DNA of 64,000 nt from Acidobacteriota bacterium (GTDB lineage: Bacteria; Acidobacteriota; Blastocatellia; Pyrinomonadales; Pyrinomonadaceae). Under the pieces are notes generated by a model, which was not told where the DNA came from, ran no database searches, and saw only the letters and a program-made list of their open reading frames with translations. The stretch spans positions 1 through 64,000 of the forward strand of contig JAFDVJ010000035.1 in assembly GCA_018269075.1 (NCBI GenBank). The letters run 5' to 3'. Made by a program: the position numbers and the translations under genes. Below are positions 41,541-50,038 of this stretch, piece after piece; positions within the stretch are counted from its first letter, which is position 1, and each line of letters starts with the position of its first letter.

Positions 41541-41903
41541 TCAGCGTCCGAAGTCATCCTGAAGCCGGACGATGTCGTCCTCGCCGAGATAATCGCCCTG
41601 CTGAACTTCGATGAAAACCAGCCGTTCCGCGCCCGGATTTTCGACCCGGTGCGCCGCGCCGACCGGGATGTCGATCGCCTCGCCGGCGTTTCTGAAAATC
41701 TCTTTTCCGTCGAGCGTGACCTTCGCCGCGCCGCTGACGACGAACCAGTGTTCGGCGCGGCGCGCGTGTTTCTGATAGCTGAGCCGTTTGCCGGCGAGCA
41801 CCTCGATCCGCTTGACCTTGAAGCCCGCGCCCTCGTCGAGGACCGTGAAGCTGCCCCACGGCCGCTCGTCGTATTTCGGTGAATTGTCCGTTGCCTGATC
41901 CAT
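41541..41903 (-). CDS. Cupin of the phosphomannose isomerase type II family
   Basis: A 120-residue stand-alone cupin with the signature of the C-terminal domain of bifunctional mannose-1-phosphate guanylyltransferase/mannose-6-phosphate isomerase: ERPWGSFTVLDEG (13-25), GKRLSYQKHARRAEHWFVVSGAAKVTLDGK (metal-binding H/E set), EAIDIPVGAAHRVENPG, FIEVQQGDYLGEDDIVRLQDDFGR. It may interconvert mannose-6-P and fructose-6-P, which fits the beta-mannosidase upstream. It follows the GH3 gene by 8 bases, so it is probably cotranscribed with it. Confidence 0.88.
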   Translation of the reverse strand: MDQATDNSPKYDERPWGSFTVLDEGAGFKVKRIEVLAGKRLSYQKHARRAEHWFVVSGAAKVTLDGKEIFRNAGEAIDIPVGAAHRVENPGAERLVFIEVQQGDYLGEDDIVRLQDDFGR

Positions 41904-41911
41904 ACTTTCTG

Positions 41912-44320
41912 CTATTTTTCGACGACCTCGAATTTTTCCGTGAGAAGATCGGCCGAATTGCCGCCGACCATCACCTGAAACGCGCCCGGCTCGACCGTGC
42001 GTTTCATCTCCCGATTATAAAACGATAACTTTTCGGGCGTGATTTTGAAAACGACCGATTTCGTTTCTCCCGGCGCGAGCGCCACGCGCGCGAAATCGCG
42101 CAGTTCCTTGACGGGCCGCGTGACCGAGCTGACCTCGTCGCGGATGTAAAGCTGGACGACCTCGTCGCCCGCCCGCGCGCCGGTGTTCGTGACCTTCACG
42201 GAGACGCTCGTTTCGCCGTCCGGCGCGATCTGTTTTTTCTCGATCGTCAGGTCCGAATATTTGAACGTCGTGTAGCTCAGCCCGTAGCCGAACGGAAAGA
42301 GCGGCCCGGTCGTCGTAAAGAGATAGCCGCGTTTGGCCGACGGTTTCTGGTTGTAATAGACCGGCAGCTGGCCGGTCGTGCGCGGGAACGAGACCGGCAG
42401 TTTGCCGCCCGGATTGTAGTCGCCGAAGATGACGTCGGCCGCCGCCGTGCCGCCTTCCTCGCCGAGATAAAAGCCTTCGAGGATCGCCGGCGCGTTTTCG
42501 GCGACGTAGTTGATCGCGAGCGGACCGGAGTTCGTCAGAAAAACGACGGTCGGCTTGCCGGTCGCGAGGACGGCGCGCACCAGTTCGTTCTGCCGGCCGA
42601 CGAGCTCAAGCGAATCGCGGTCGCCGAGATGATTCTCGGCCCACGCTTCCTTGTTCGTGTCCTCGTTGCCGCCGATCGAGAGGATCACCGCGTCCGAATT
42701 TTTGGCCGTCTCGACCGCTTCAGCGATCAATTTACGGTCGCTTTCCTCGTCGTTGAGCGTCGCTTTGTTGCCGAACCAGTCACCGCCTTCTTTGGTGATC
42801 TTGACGCCTTCCGCGTAATTGACTTTAACGGCGTCGCCGAGCTTGTTTTTGACGCCTTCGAGCAGGCTCACCGAACGCGCCGGCTGCGGGTCGGTGTAGC
42901 CGCCGAGATGCGCGCGGGCGGCGTTCGGACCGATGACGGCGATCGATTTGAGCTTCGCGCGGTCGAGCGGCAGCAGGCTTTTCTCGTTTTTGAGCAGTAT
43001 GATCGAGCGCCGCGCCGCGTCGAGCGCGAGCGCGCGGTGCGCCGGGCTGTCGACGATTTTTTCCGCTTTTTCCGGATCGACGTACGGATTTTCGAACAGC
43101 CCGAGCTGAAATTTCGAGCGCAGCACGCGGGCGACCGCTTTGTTCAATGTCTCTTCCGAAATCTTGCCGGATTTGACCTGTTCGACGAGCGTCGCGTAGG
43201 TGTCCGGATCGGGCAGCTCGATGTCGACGCCCGCTTCGAGCGCCTGCCGCGCGGCGTCGGATTTGTCGACGGCGACGTGATGGCGTGTCACGAGATCGTG
43301 GATCGCGCCGTAATCCGAGACGACGACGCCCTCGAAGCCGAACTGGCCGCGCAGAATCGTGTCGAGAAAATATTTGTTGGCGTGAACCGGGACGCCGTCG
43401 ATCTCGTGATACGCCGGCATAATCGACTGCAAACCGCCCTCTTTGATCGCCGCCTCGAAGGTTTTGAGATGCGTTTCGCGCAGCAGCCGTTCCGAAAGAT
43501 TGACGGGCGCGATGTTCGTGCCGCCCTCGGGCTGGCCGTGGCCGACGAAATGCTTGCCGGTCGCGATCACGTGGTCGGCGTCGATCGCCGGATTCCGATT
43601 GTTCGCGCCGCCCTGCAGCGCTTTGACGACGGCGACCGCGAACCGCGACGCGAGATACGGATCCTCGCCGTAAGTCTCCTCGGTGCGGCCCCAGCGCGGG
43701 TCGCGGGCGAGATCGAGGTTCGGCCCGAGAACGTGCTGCGAGCCGCGGACGCGCGTCTCGAGCGCGCCGGCCGTGAAGACGCGCCCGATGAGCTCCGTGT
43801 CCCAGCTCGCGGCCATCGCGAGCGGCGTCGGGAAAACGGTCGAGCCGCGCGCCATATTGCCGTGGAGGATCTCGTCGTGAAAAACGGCCGGAATCCCGAG
43901 CCGCGTCTTTTCGACGAGCCATTTCTGGACGCTGTTGGCGAATTCGGCCGAGCCGCGCGGCGTCTTGTTCTCGCGCTGGCGGGCGATCTGGCCGATCCCG
44001 TTCGGGAAGACCTTCGCGGCCTTTTCGGGCGAGAAATCGCCGAGATCGCGGTTCGGATCGGCGAAATTCATCGCCAGCGTCTGCGGCTTGGTCATCCAGA
44101 CGCCGGTCAGCTGCGCGACTTTTTCTTCGAGCGTCATCCGCCCGAGCAGATCGCGCACGCGGTCGTCGATCGCAGCGCGCGGATTTTTGTAAAGCGGCTG
44201 TTCCTGCGAACGGACCGGCTCGCGCGAAACGCCCGACAGCAGAAAAGCGGCGAGCAGAAAAACGGCCGCCGCCCGGATCGTCAATTGCTTTAATTCCTTC
44301 CCTTGCATCAATTTCTTCAT
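41912..44320 (-). CDS. Exported GH3 beta-glucosidase, copy 1
   Basis: An 802-residue GH3 enzyme with a signal segment (LTIRAAAVFLLAAFLLSGVSREPVRSQ). The GH3 N-terminal TIM barrel has GKHFVGHG (255-262) and the nucleophile region VVVSDYGAI with D336. The GH3 C-domain follows (ILLKNEKSLLPL, VIGPNA, LSIGGNEDTNKEAWAENHL), then a fibronectin-III-like domain (GDEVVQLYIRDEVSSVTRPVKELRDF). It releases glucose or related sugars from beta-linked oligosaccharides in the periplasm. It lies between the symporter gene and the cupin gene. A TTTGGTC element occupies the upstream gap. Confidence 0.92.
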   Translation of the reverse strand: MKKLMQGKELKQLTIRAAAVFLLAAFLLSGVSREPVRSQEQPLYKNPRAAIDDRVRDLLGRMTLEEKVAQLTGVWMTKPQTLAMNFADPNRDLGDFSPEKAAKVFPNGIGQIARQRENKTPRGSAEFANSVQKWLVEKTRLGIPAVFHDEILHGNMARGSTVFPTPLAMAASWDTELIGRVFTAGALETRVRGSQHVLGPNLDLARDPRWGRTEETYGEDPYLASRFAVAVVKALQGGANNRNPAIDADHVIATGKHFVGHGQPEGGTNIAPVNLSERLLRETHLKTFEAAIKEGGLQSIMPAYHEIDGVPVHANKYFLDTILRGQFGFEGVVVSDYGAIHDLVTRHHVAVDKSDAARQALEAGVDIELPDPDTYATLVEQVKSGKISEETLNKAVARVLRSKFQLGLFENPYVDPEKAEKIVDSPAHRALALDAARRSIILLKNEKSLLPLDRAKLKSIAVIGPNAARAHLGGYTDPQPARSVSLLEGVKNKLGDAVKVNYAEGVKITKEGGDWFGNKATLNDEESDRKLIAEAVETAKNSDAVILSIGGNEDTNKEAWAENHLGDRDSLELVGRQNELVRAVLATGKPTVVFLTNSGPLAINYVAENAPAILEGFYLGEEGGTAAADVIFGDYNPGGKLPVSFPRTTGQLPVYYNQKPSAKRGYLFTTTGPLFPFGYGLSYTTFKYSDLTIEKKQIAPDGETSVSVKVTNTGARAGDEVVQLYIRDEVSSVTRPVKELRDFARVALAPGETKSVVFKITPEKLSFYNREMKRTVEPGAFQVMVGGNSADLLTEKFEVVEK

Positions 44321-44343
44321 ATTTCAAACTTAATAAATTACCT

Positions 44344-44425
44344 GATAATTTCAGTTTTGGCCTTTGGTCTTTGGTCTTCGGTTTTCTTTCAAAGGTCAAA
44401 GATCAAAGACCAAAGACCAAAGATC
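44344..44425. repeat. TTTGGTC-family inverted element with conserved border
   Basis: The border word GATAATTTCAGTT (44344-44356) is followed by CTTTGGTCTTTGGTCTTCGG, the loop TTTTCTTTC and the inverted array CAAAGACCAAAGACC up to 44425. Border, left array and loop closely match the element at 52223-52295, and the border matches 3187-3199. Confidence 0.8.
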
Positions 44426-44457
44426 GAATTTGTTTGTAAATATTAAAACCCAAACAC

Positions 44458-46344
44458 TTATCCGACAAAATTTGCGGCCGCCGCGCGGCTGCTCCGCGAC
44501 GCGTCGGCGATCGTCGCATCGCTGGCGAGATGGTTGTACCAGCGGATCTTCAGAAAAACCGACGTCGCGACGAGAATGCCGCCGCAGATCAGAACCGCCG
44601 TCAGATTGCGGAAGATCACGTAGAGCGGGATCGTCACGAGCATCAGCTGCCAGACGATCCCGACCGCGCAGTTCGACAGGTCGCGCGCCATATCGCGGTT
44701 CGGCTCGACGCCCGCGTCATCGGCCTTGATCATCTCGTAAACCGGCTTCCAGAAGCCCCACGGCCGGACGCTGCGGTAAAAGCTCTTGAGCGTCTCCGCC
44801 TCGACCGGCGCGGTCAAAAGACTACCCGCGACGCAGCCGATGAACGAACAAAAAACGATCACCGGAAACGCGTAAACGTCGTTGAATTCGAGCGCGAACT
44901 GCTTTTTGACGACCGGCAGCAGCATCGCCGCGACGATCCCGATCAGCATTCCCCAGAAATAACCGTAGCCGTTCAGTCGCCACCAGTACCATTTGAGCAC
45001 GTTCGACGCCGTGTAGCCGCCGTAGAGACCGGCGACGATCCAGAGCGTGATCTCGGTGATCGACGAGACGTAGCCGCCGATGACGATGCCGGCCGCGAGG
45101 ATCAGCGCCGAGCCGAGATAGCTCGCGAAGATCAGCGTCCGGTTGCTCGCCGACGGGTGCAGATAATTTTTGTAGAGATCGTTGACGAGATACGCCGCGC
45201 CGGCGTTGACGGTCGCCGAAAAGCTCGCCATAAACGACGACATCAGACCGGCGAGCAGGATGCCGGTCAGACCGGCCGGCAGAAAACGGTTGATGACGAG
45301 CGGCAGGACGAGCTCGAAATCGATGTCCTTGCCCATTTTATTGAGCTCGGGCGTGACGTAGACGAGCCCGAGCAGCGTGATGCCGCCGATCATCACCCAG
45401 CGCGGGACGAGACAGACCGAGACGATCGCGCTCATCAGGCTCGCCTCTTTCGGCGTCTTCGCCGCGAGCACGCGCTGCATATCGTAATTCGGCGCGACGC
45501 CGGCCAGGCTGACGGCGACGCCCTTGCTGAACATCACCAGAAAAAAGAGGCTGAAAATCGGCGTGTAGCCGTCGGACGCGATCTTCGCGTTGAGCGCCGG
45601 CAGCGTCCGGCTCCAGTCGAGCGCGATGTCCCAGCCGAAAAAGATATTGCTCCAGTCGGCCGGCACGACGCCGAGATGCGCGCCCGCCGGCACCGAGGCA
45701 AGCGCGATCCCGCCGATCACGAAGCCCGAGATGACCATCAGGATGAACTGCGTGAAATCCGTCAGCACGACGCTCAGCATTCCGCCGAGGACGACGTAAA
45801 CGGCCGTCACCGTCATAATCGTGATCGCGTAGGCCGCCGGCGTCGGGTCGATGCCGAAGGTTTCTTTAAAAAACGGGTCGAGAAAGACCTCGCAGAATTT
45901 TCCCATCCCCTGAAAATTGTAGCTCACGAAGCCGACGACGTTGATCAGCGCGAAGACGACGATGACGGCCTTCGAAAGCTCGCCGCCGCGCCCCGCGCCG
46001 AACCGCGTCGTGATCCATTCCGCTCCCGTGCGCGCGTTCGACGAACGGACCCAGCGCGAGAGATAGATCGCCTCGAAGATCTGGTTGAAGGTCGGCCAGA
46101 GCCACGGCAGGAAAACCGCCTTCATCCCGTAGGTGAAAAGAATGTAGACGAACCACATCGTGCCCGTGACGTCCCACATCGCCGACGCGTTCGAGATGCC
46201 CAAAAGCCACCACGGCATCTCCTTGCCGCCGAGGAAATACGAATCCAGATTCCGCGAAGCGCGCCGCGTGACGTAAATCCCGACCGCCACCATCGCCGCG
46301 AAATAGACGAGAAGAATCACGATGTCGATTGTATTCAGGCGCAT
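44458..46344 (-). CDS. SSS-family sodium:sugar symporter
   Basis: A 628-residue solute:sodium symporter with about 14 transmembrane helices. Landmarks are IDIVILLVYFAAMVAVGIYVTRRASRNLDSYFLGGKEMPWWLLGISNASAMW (the family's first helices with the sodium site region), GGMLSVVLTDFTQFILMVISGFVIG and LTGILLAGLMSSFMASFSATVNAGAAYLVNDLYKNYLHP. It is longer than SglT, with extra C-terminal helices. Set among glycoside hydrolase genes, it is the best candidate for uptake of the released monosaccharide or disaccharide. Two hairpins lie in the upstream gap. Confidence 0.92.
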   Translation of the reverse strand: MRLNTIDIVILLVYFAAMVAVGIYVTRRASRNLDSYFLGGKEMPWWLLGISNASAMWDVTGTMWFVYILFTYGMKAVFLPWLWPTFNQIFEAIYLSRWVRSSNARTGAEWITTRFGAGRGGELSKAVIVVFALINVVGFVSYNFQGMGKFCEVFLDPFFKETFGIDPTPAAYAITIMTVTAVYVVLGGMLSVVLTDFTQFILMVISGFVIGGIALASVPAGAHLGVVPADWSNIFFGWDIALDWSRTLPALNAKIASDGYTPIFSLFFLVMFSKGVAVSLAGVAPNYDMQRVLAAKTPKEASLMSAIVSVCLVPRWVMIGGITLLGLVYVTPELNKMGKDIDFELVLPLVINRFLPAGLTGILLAGLMSSFMASFSATVNAGAAYLVNDLYKNYLHPSASNRTLIFASYLGSALILAAGIVIGGYVSSITEITLWIVAGLYGGYTASNVLKWYWWRLNGYGYFWGMLIGIVAAMLLPVVKKQFALEFNDVYAFPVIVFCSFIGCVAGSLLTAPVEAETLKSFYRSVRPWGFWKPVYEMIKADDAGVEPNRDMARDLSNCAVGIVWQLMLVTIPLYVIFRNLTAVLICGGILVATSVFLKIRWYNHLASDATIADASRSSRAAAANFVG

Positions 46345-46358
46345 AGGTTCGCAGAGTA

Positions 46359-46400
46359 GGACGGACTGTTAGTCTGTCCAAACAGGCTGACAGCCTGTTT
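46359..46400. repeat. Double hairpin between the GH2 and symporter genes
   Basis: GGACGGACT-GTT-AGTCTGTCC (46359-46379, one G-U pair) is followed at once by AAACAGGCT-GAC-AGCCTGTTT (46380-46400), a perfect 9-bp stem. In a minus-strand transcript these could attenuate or process between the GH2 and symporter messages. The pair resembles dispersed palindromic units of many bacterial genomes. Confidence 0.6.
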
Positions 46401-46404
46401 TACG

Positions 46405-48951
46405 TTAAAAGGCGTCAATCAGCGAGCGTATTTTCAGACGGCCGCGAAATTCGTCGGCGGTCATCTTTTGTTTCGTGCGAAACTCGACCTCGACCGGCCG
46501 GTTCGGGATCAGATCGAAATAATTGTCGACGAAAAAGCCGTCCGCGACGCCCGCCAGATAAACCGATTTCGCGAGCCGATCGGTCGAGAGCCGGATTTTG
46601 AAGCCGTCGGCCGTCGGCGTGACCACGGAATTGATCGCCGGCCGTTTCAGATCGAGTTCCTTGAAGGGCCGGAAAAACTGTTCGTTGCGCGAAACCGTTT
46701 TCCCGTCGACGTTGAGCTCGGCGAGCAGAAACGCGTTCTTATCGTCCGCGCCGTTCAGAAACTCTTTGACGCTCTGCGAAAAATACGATTTTCCCTTCGT
46801 CGGTTCGACCGTCAGATCGAGCGCCTGCGAGCTCAGCACCCGGCCGTCGAGATCGACGAGGCTGAGGACGAGCTGCGCCTTTTTCGCGTCGGGCGCGTCG
46901 TTGACGACGTAAACGTCGAGCCGGCCGTCGTCGTCGACGTGCGGCGAGACGAGCAGCGGCGCGTAAAATCTTCGGGTGTAATACATCAGCGCCTTCCAGC
47001 GGCCGAAATAATCCATTCCCGACCACGAAGCGACCGGCCAGCAGTCGTTCGCCTGCCAGTAGAGCGAGCCCATGTTGCGCGGCATAATCCGCCGGAAATG
47101 CTCGGCGCCGATCTTGATGCCCTCGGCCTGCAGAACCTGGCTGACGTAGAGAAATGACTCGAAATCCTTCGGCTCGTTGTATTCGCGGAGCATATAGGCC
47201 CGGACGAGCTGGTTGCCGCGCGGGTGCCGCTGGTGCGCGAGCATCACCGGCGTCTCGATGCTCCGGCGATCTTCCTCGGTCGTGTAGGTTTTGACGGTTT
47301 CGATCTCGGGAAACGACTGAAAACCGTATTCGCTCATAAAGCGCGGAAACTGTTTTTCGTATTCTTTATAGGGCTTTTCGGCGTGCCAGACCTGCCAGTA
47401 ATGAACGTCGCCGACGCGCTGCGAATCGGGATCGTCCTGAAAATTCGAGCTCGGGCTGCTCTGCCAGTAGGGCCGCGACGGATCGTATTCGTCGAGCACT
47501 TCGGGCAGCAGCCGCGTGAACAGTTTCAGATAATCGTCCCAGATAAAATTCGGCAGCGTGCTTTTCCAGCCCCAGTGGAGCCACGCCGTCTCGATCTCGT
47601 TGTTGCCGACCCAGATCACGATCGACGGGTGGTCGCGGAGCCGTTTGACGTTGTCGACCGCTTCGCGGCGGACGTTTTCGAGAAACGGCTTGTCGCCCGG
47701 ATACATCGAGCAGGCGAACATAAAATCCTGCCAGACGAGAATGCCCATCTCGTCGGCCTGCTCGTAAAAATAATCGTCCTCGTAGATGCCGCCGCCCCAA
47801 ACGCGGAGCATATTCATATTGGCGTCCTTCAAAGACGTCAGCAGCTCTTTGTATTTCTCCTTCGTGATCCGCGTCGGGAAGATGTCGGCCGGAATCCAGT
47901 TCGCGCCGTGGGCGAAAACCCGCACGCCGTTGACGACGAATTCGAAGCTGATGCCGTTCTCGTCGGGTTTTTGGCGCAATTCCAGAGTCCGCAGGCCGGT
48001 TCGTTTCGACCTTTCGTCGATCGTCTTTTTCCCGGCTGCGAGCTTTGCGCGGAACGTGTAGAGCGGCTGCTCGCCGAAACCGGTCGGATACCAGAGCTTC
48101 GGATTCGCGATCGCGAAATCGAGCGCGATCTTGTTGACGCCGGCCGCCAGTTTAACGGCTTTCGTCGCGACCGTTTTGCCGTCCGCCGCGTTTTCGATCG
48201 TGACGGTCGCGTCTGTCGCACCGGCCGCGACGACTTCGAGCGCGGCCGTCAGGTCGGCGTTTTCCTTCGTCAGCTTGTTTTGTTTGATATGCAGATCGTC
48301 GATCCGCGCCGCGTCCCACGCTTCGAGCCGGACGGGCTTCCAGACGCCGCTCGTGACGAAACGCGGGCCCCAGTCCCAGCCGAACTGATACGGCGCTTTG
48401 CGCGTGTAGGGCGACGTTTTCTCGCCCTGATCGTTGACCGCCGGGAGCTCGTAATCGAGCTTTTTCATCATCGGCAGGATCTCGTTGATCGGCGAGCGAA
48501 AGCGAATCCGCAAGACGTTTTCGCCGGCTTTGAGCCGTTTTTTGACGTCGACGCGCCACGTCCGGAACATATTGTCGGCGTCGAGGATCGGCTGGTCGTT
48601 GAGAAAAACGTTGGCGTAGGTGTCGAGCCCCTCGAAGACGATCTCGAGGTTCTGCCGCTTGAGCGTATCGGCCGCAACATTGAACCGCGTCTCGTATTCC
48701 CAGTCGGTCCTGCCGATCCATTGCAGTTGTTTCTCGTTGTCGCGGTAAAACGGATCGTCGATCTTTTTATTGGCGATCAGGTCCGTATGGACGCAGCCCG
48801 GCACGGTCGCCGGCAGCCATTCGGTCTTGCCCGCCTCGCGAAACTTCCAGCCCGCGTTCAAAGAAATCTCCGTCCTCGCGCCCGCATTCTGCGCTTCCGC
48901 ATTCTCGATCATAAAAACACTCAAAGCCAAAATCAGCCAGATTATCTTCAT
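46405..48951 (-). CDS. Exported GH2 beta-mannosidase
   Basis: 848 residues with a signal peptide (MKIIWLILALSVFMIENAEAQ). The GH2 sugar-binding domain (about 25-210, with YRDNEKQLQWIGRTDWEYETRF) and immunoglobulin-like domain precede the TIM barrel with LRVWGGGIYEDDYFYEQADEMGILVWQDFMFACSMYP, a beta-mannosidase hallmark. The acid/base is E452 (WVGNNEIETAW) and the nucleophile E541 (FMSEYGFQSFPE). Codons further upstream translate the ATTTCGG array (KQIRNPKSEIRN), so ATG 48951 is the start. It removes terminal beta-mannose from mannan, glucomannan or N-glycan cores in the periplasm. Confidence 0.92.
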   Translation of the reverse strand: MKIIWLILALSVFMIENAEAQNAGARTEISLNAGWKFREAGKTEWLPATVPGCVHTDLIANKKIDDPFYRDNEKQLQWIGRTDWEYETRFNVAADTLKRQNLEIVFEGLDTYANVFLNDQPILDADNMFRTWRVDVKKRLKAGENVLRIRFRSPINEILPMMKKLDYELPAVNDQGEKTSPYTRKAPYQFGWDWGPRFVTSGVWKPVRLEAWDAARIDDLHIKQNKLTKENADLTAALEVVAAGATDATVTIENAADGKTVATKAVKLAAGVNKIALDFAIANPKLWYPTGFGEQPLYTFRAKLAAGKKTIDERSKRTGLRTLELRQKPDENGISFEFVVNGVRVFAHGANWIPADIFPTRITKEKYKELLTSLKDANMNMLRVWGGGIYEDDYFYEQADEMGILVWQDFMFACSMYPGDKPFLENVRREAVDNVKRLRDHPSIVIWVGNNEIETAWLHWGWKSTLPNFIWDDYLKLFTRLLPEVLDEYDPSRPYWQSSPSSNFQDDPDSQRVGDVHYWQVWHAEKPYKEYEKQFPRFMSEYGFQSFPEIETVKTYTTEEDRRSIETPVMLAHQRHPRGNQLVRAYMLREYNEPKDFESFLYVSQVLQAEGIKIGAEHFRRIMPRNMGSLYWQANDCWPVASWSGMDYFGRWKALMYYTRRFYAPLLVSPHVDDDGRLDVYVVNDAPDAKKAQLVLSLVDLDGRVLSSQALDLTVEPTKGKSYFSQSVKEFLNGADDKNAFLLAELNVDGKTVSRNEQFFRPFKELDLKRPAINSVVTPTADGFKIRLSTDRLAKSVYLAGVADGFFVDNYFDLIPNRPVEVEFRTKQKMTADEFRGRLKIRSLIDAF

Positions 48952-48960
48952 CACAGTACA

Positions 48961-49075
48961 ATTTCGGATTTCGGATTTCGGATTTCGGATTTGTTTCGAA
49001 GCGGTGGCTTTCGTTTGAAATCGAAGCGTCCGAACCCAGACCAATCCGAAATCCGAAATCCGAAATCCAAAATCC
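48961..49075. repeat. Inverted pair of ATTTCGG arrays
   Basis: ATTTCGG copies (48961-48992) and CCGAAAT copies (49043-49075) surround a 50-base spacer containing AAATCGAAGCGTCCGAA, whose near complement occurs at 9104-9118 next to an unpaired array. The element fills the gap between the GH2 and GH16 genes. Confidence 0.85.
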
Positions 49076-49079
49076 CCTC

Positions 49080-49919
49080 TTAGCGTTTATAAACTCGCAC
49101 GTAATCGACCATCATCGTCTGCGGAAACGAGGTCGTGCCGTCCGGGCTGCCGGGCCAGCCGCCGCCGACGGCGACGTTGAGGATCATAAAGAACGGGTGA
49201 TCGAAAGCCCACGCCGCGCCCTGCGGGAGATCGGCCGGCGTGATCGTCTTGTAGAGATTTCCGTCGACGAAAAAGCGGATCTCGCTCGCGCTCCATTCGG
49301 TCGCGTAGATGTGATAATCGTCGGCGAAGACCGCGTTGTTCGGAAACGAGAACGACGAGCCGATGCCGTTTCCGCCCGAGTAGCCGCTGCCGTGGACCGT
49401 GCCGTGGACGATCGACGGCTCGCGGCCGATGTTTTCCATAATGTCGATCTCGCCGCAGGCCGGCCAGCTGACCGTGTCGATGTTGTTGCCGAGCATCCAG
49501 AACGCCGGCCACATTCCCTGCCCGCGCGGGATTTTCAGCCGCGCCTCGAACCGGCCGTATTTCTGCTCGAACTTGCCCTTCGTGATGAGCCGCGCCGAGG
49601 TGTACTGGCACGGGCCGTACCAGCAGCTCAGATTGAGCGGCGGCGTCAGCTTGATCGCTTTGATGACGAGCGCGCCGCCGCCGTCCTGATAGGCGTTGTC
49701 GATCGAATTCGTGTGATATTCGAGCTCCTGATTGCCCCAGCCGCCGCCGCCGGTTTCCGCCGTCCATTTCGACGAATCGACCGGCGCACCGGCCGGCCCG
49801 TTGAATTCGTCCTTAAACGTCAGCTTGCGGTAGCGAACCTGTCCCTGCGCCGCCGTATCGCCGAAAAACGCGGCCAAAAGCAGAAACCCGAACAAAAGCT
49901 TTAGAGATTTTTCACGCAT
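49080..49919 (-). CDS. Exported GH16 endo-beta-glucanase (laminarinase-like)
   Basis: A 279-residue GH16 enzyme with a signal peptide (LLFGFLLLAAFFGDTAAQG). The beta-jelly-roll carries the catalytic motif E157-I-D159-IM-E162 (GEIDIMENIG), preceded by GMWPAFWML and followed by GTVHG and FHIY-type strands (DYHIYATEWSASEIRFFVDG). It lacks extra carbohydrate-binding modules. The motif with the extra methionine (ExDxME) is typical of beta-1,3-glucanases and related laminarinases. It should cut beta-1,3- or beta-1,3-1,4-glucan to oligosaccharides for the GH3 enzymes. Confidence 0.93.
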   Translation of the reverse strand: MREKSLKLLFGFLLLAAFFGDTAAQGQVRYRKLTFKDEFNGPAGAPVDSSKWTAETGGGGWGNQELEYHTNSIDNAYQDGGGALVIKAIKLTPPLNLSCWYGPCQYTSARLITKGKFEQKYGRFEARLKIPRGQGMWPAFWMLGNNIDTVSWPACGEIDIMENIGREPSIVHGTVHGSGYSGGNGIGSSFSFPNNAVFADDYHIYATEWSASEIRFFVDGNLYKTITPADLPQGAAWAFDHPFFMILNVAVGGGWPGSPDGTTSFPQTMMVDYVRVYKR

Positions 49920-49989
49920 ACTTTTTTTTAAGTTTTGGAAGTTATACCGATGTCGGATGTGCGATGTCGGAAGGCTTGATAATCAATCA

Positions 49990-50038
49990 ACTTCCCCGAA
50001 CTTCCTAAACTTCCAAAACTTCCTAAACTTCCCTAACT
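49990..50038. repeat. CTTCCTAAA tandem array
   Basis: About five copies of ACTTCC(T/C)AA. The array overlaps the 3' end of the lactonase gene, which takes its TAG stop from inside it. The same word forms the array at 7640-7730, also at a minus-strand gene end. Confidence 0.75.

Noticed and set aside
44530-46359. 609-codon plus-strand frame opposite the symporter
   Set aside because: The product is extremely charged and shows no domain; the symporter on the other strand has complete family signatures.
46359-46400. Classical intrinsic terminator
   Set aside because: The stems are good but no clear T-run follows on the minus strand, so it was listed as a hairpin repeat only.
47224-49083. 619-codon plus-strand frame opposite the GH2 gene
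   Set aside because: The GH2 frame has all catalytic motifs; the antisense product ends in the repeat translation FGFRISD and has no recognisable fold.
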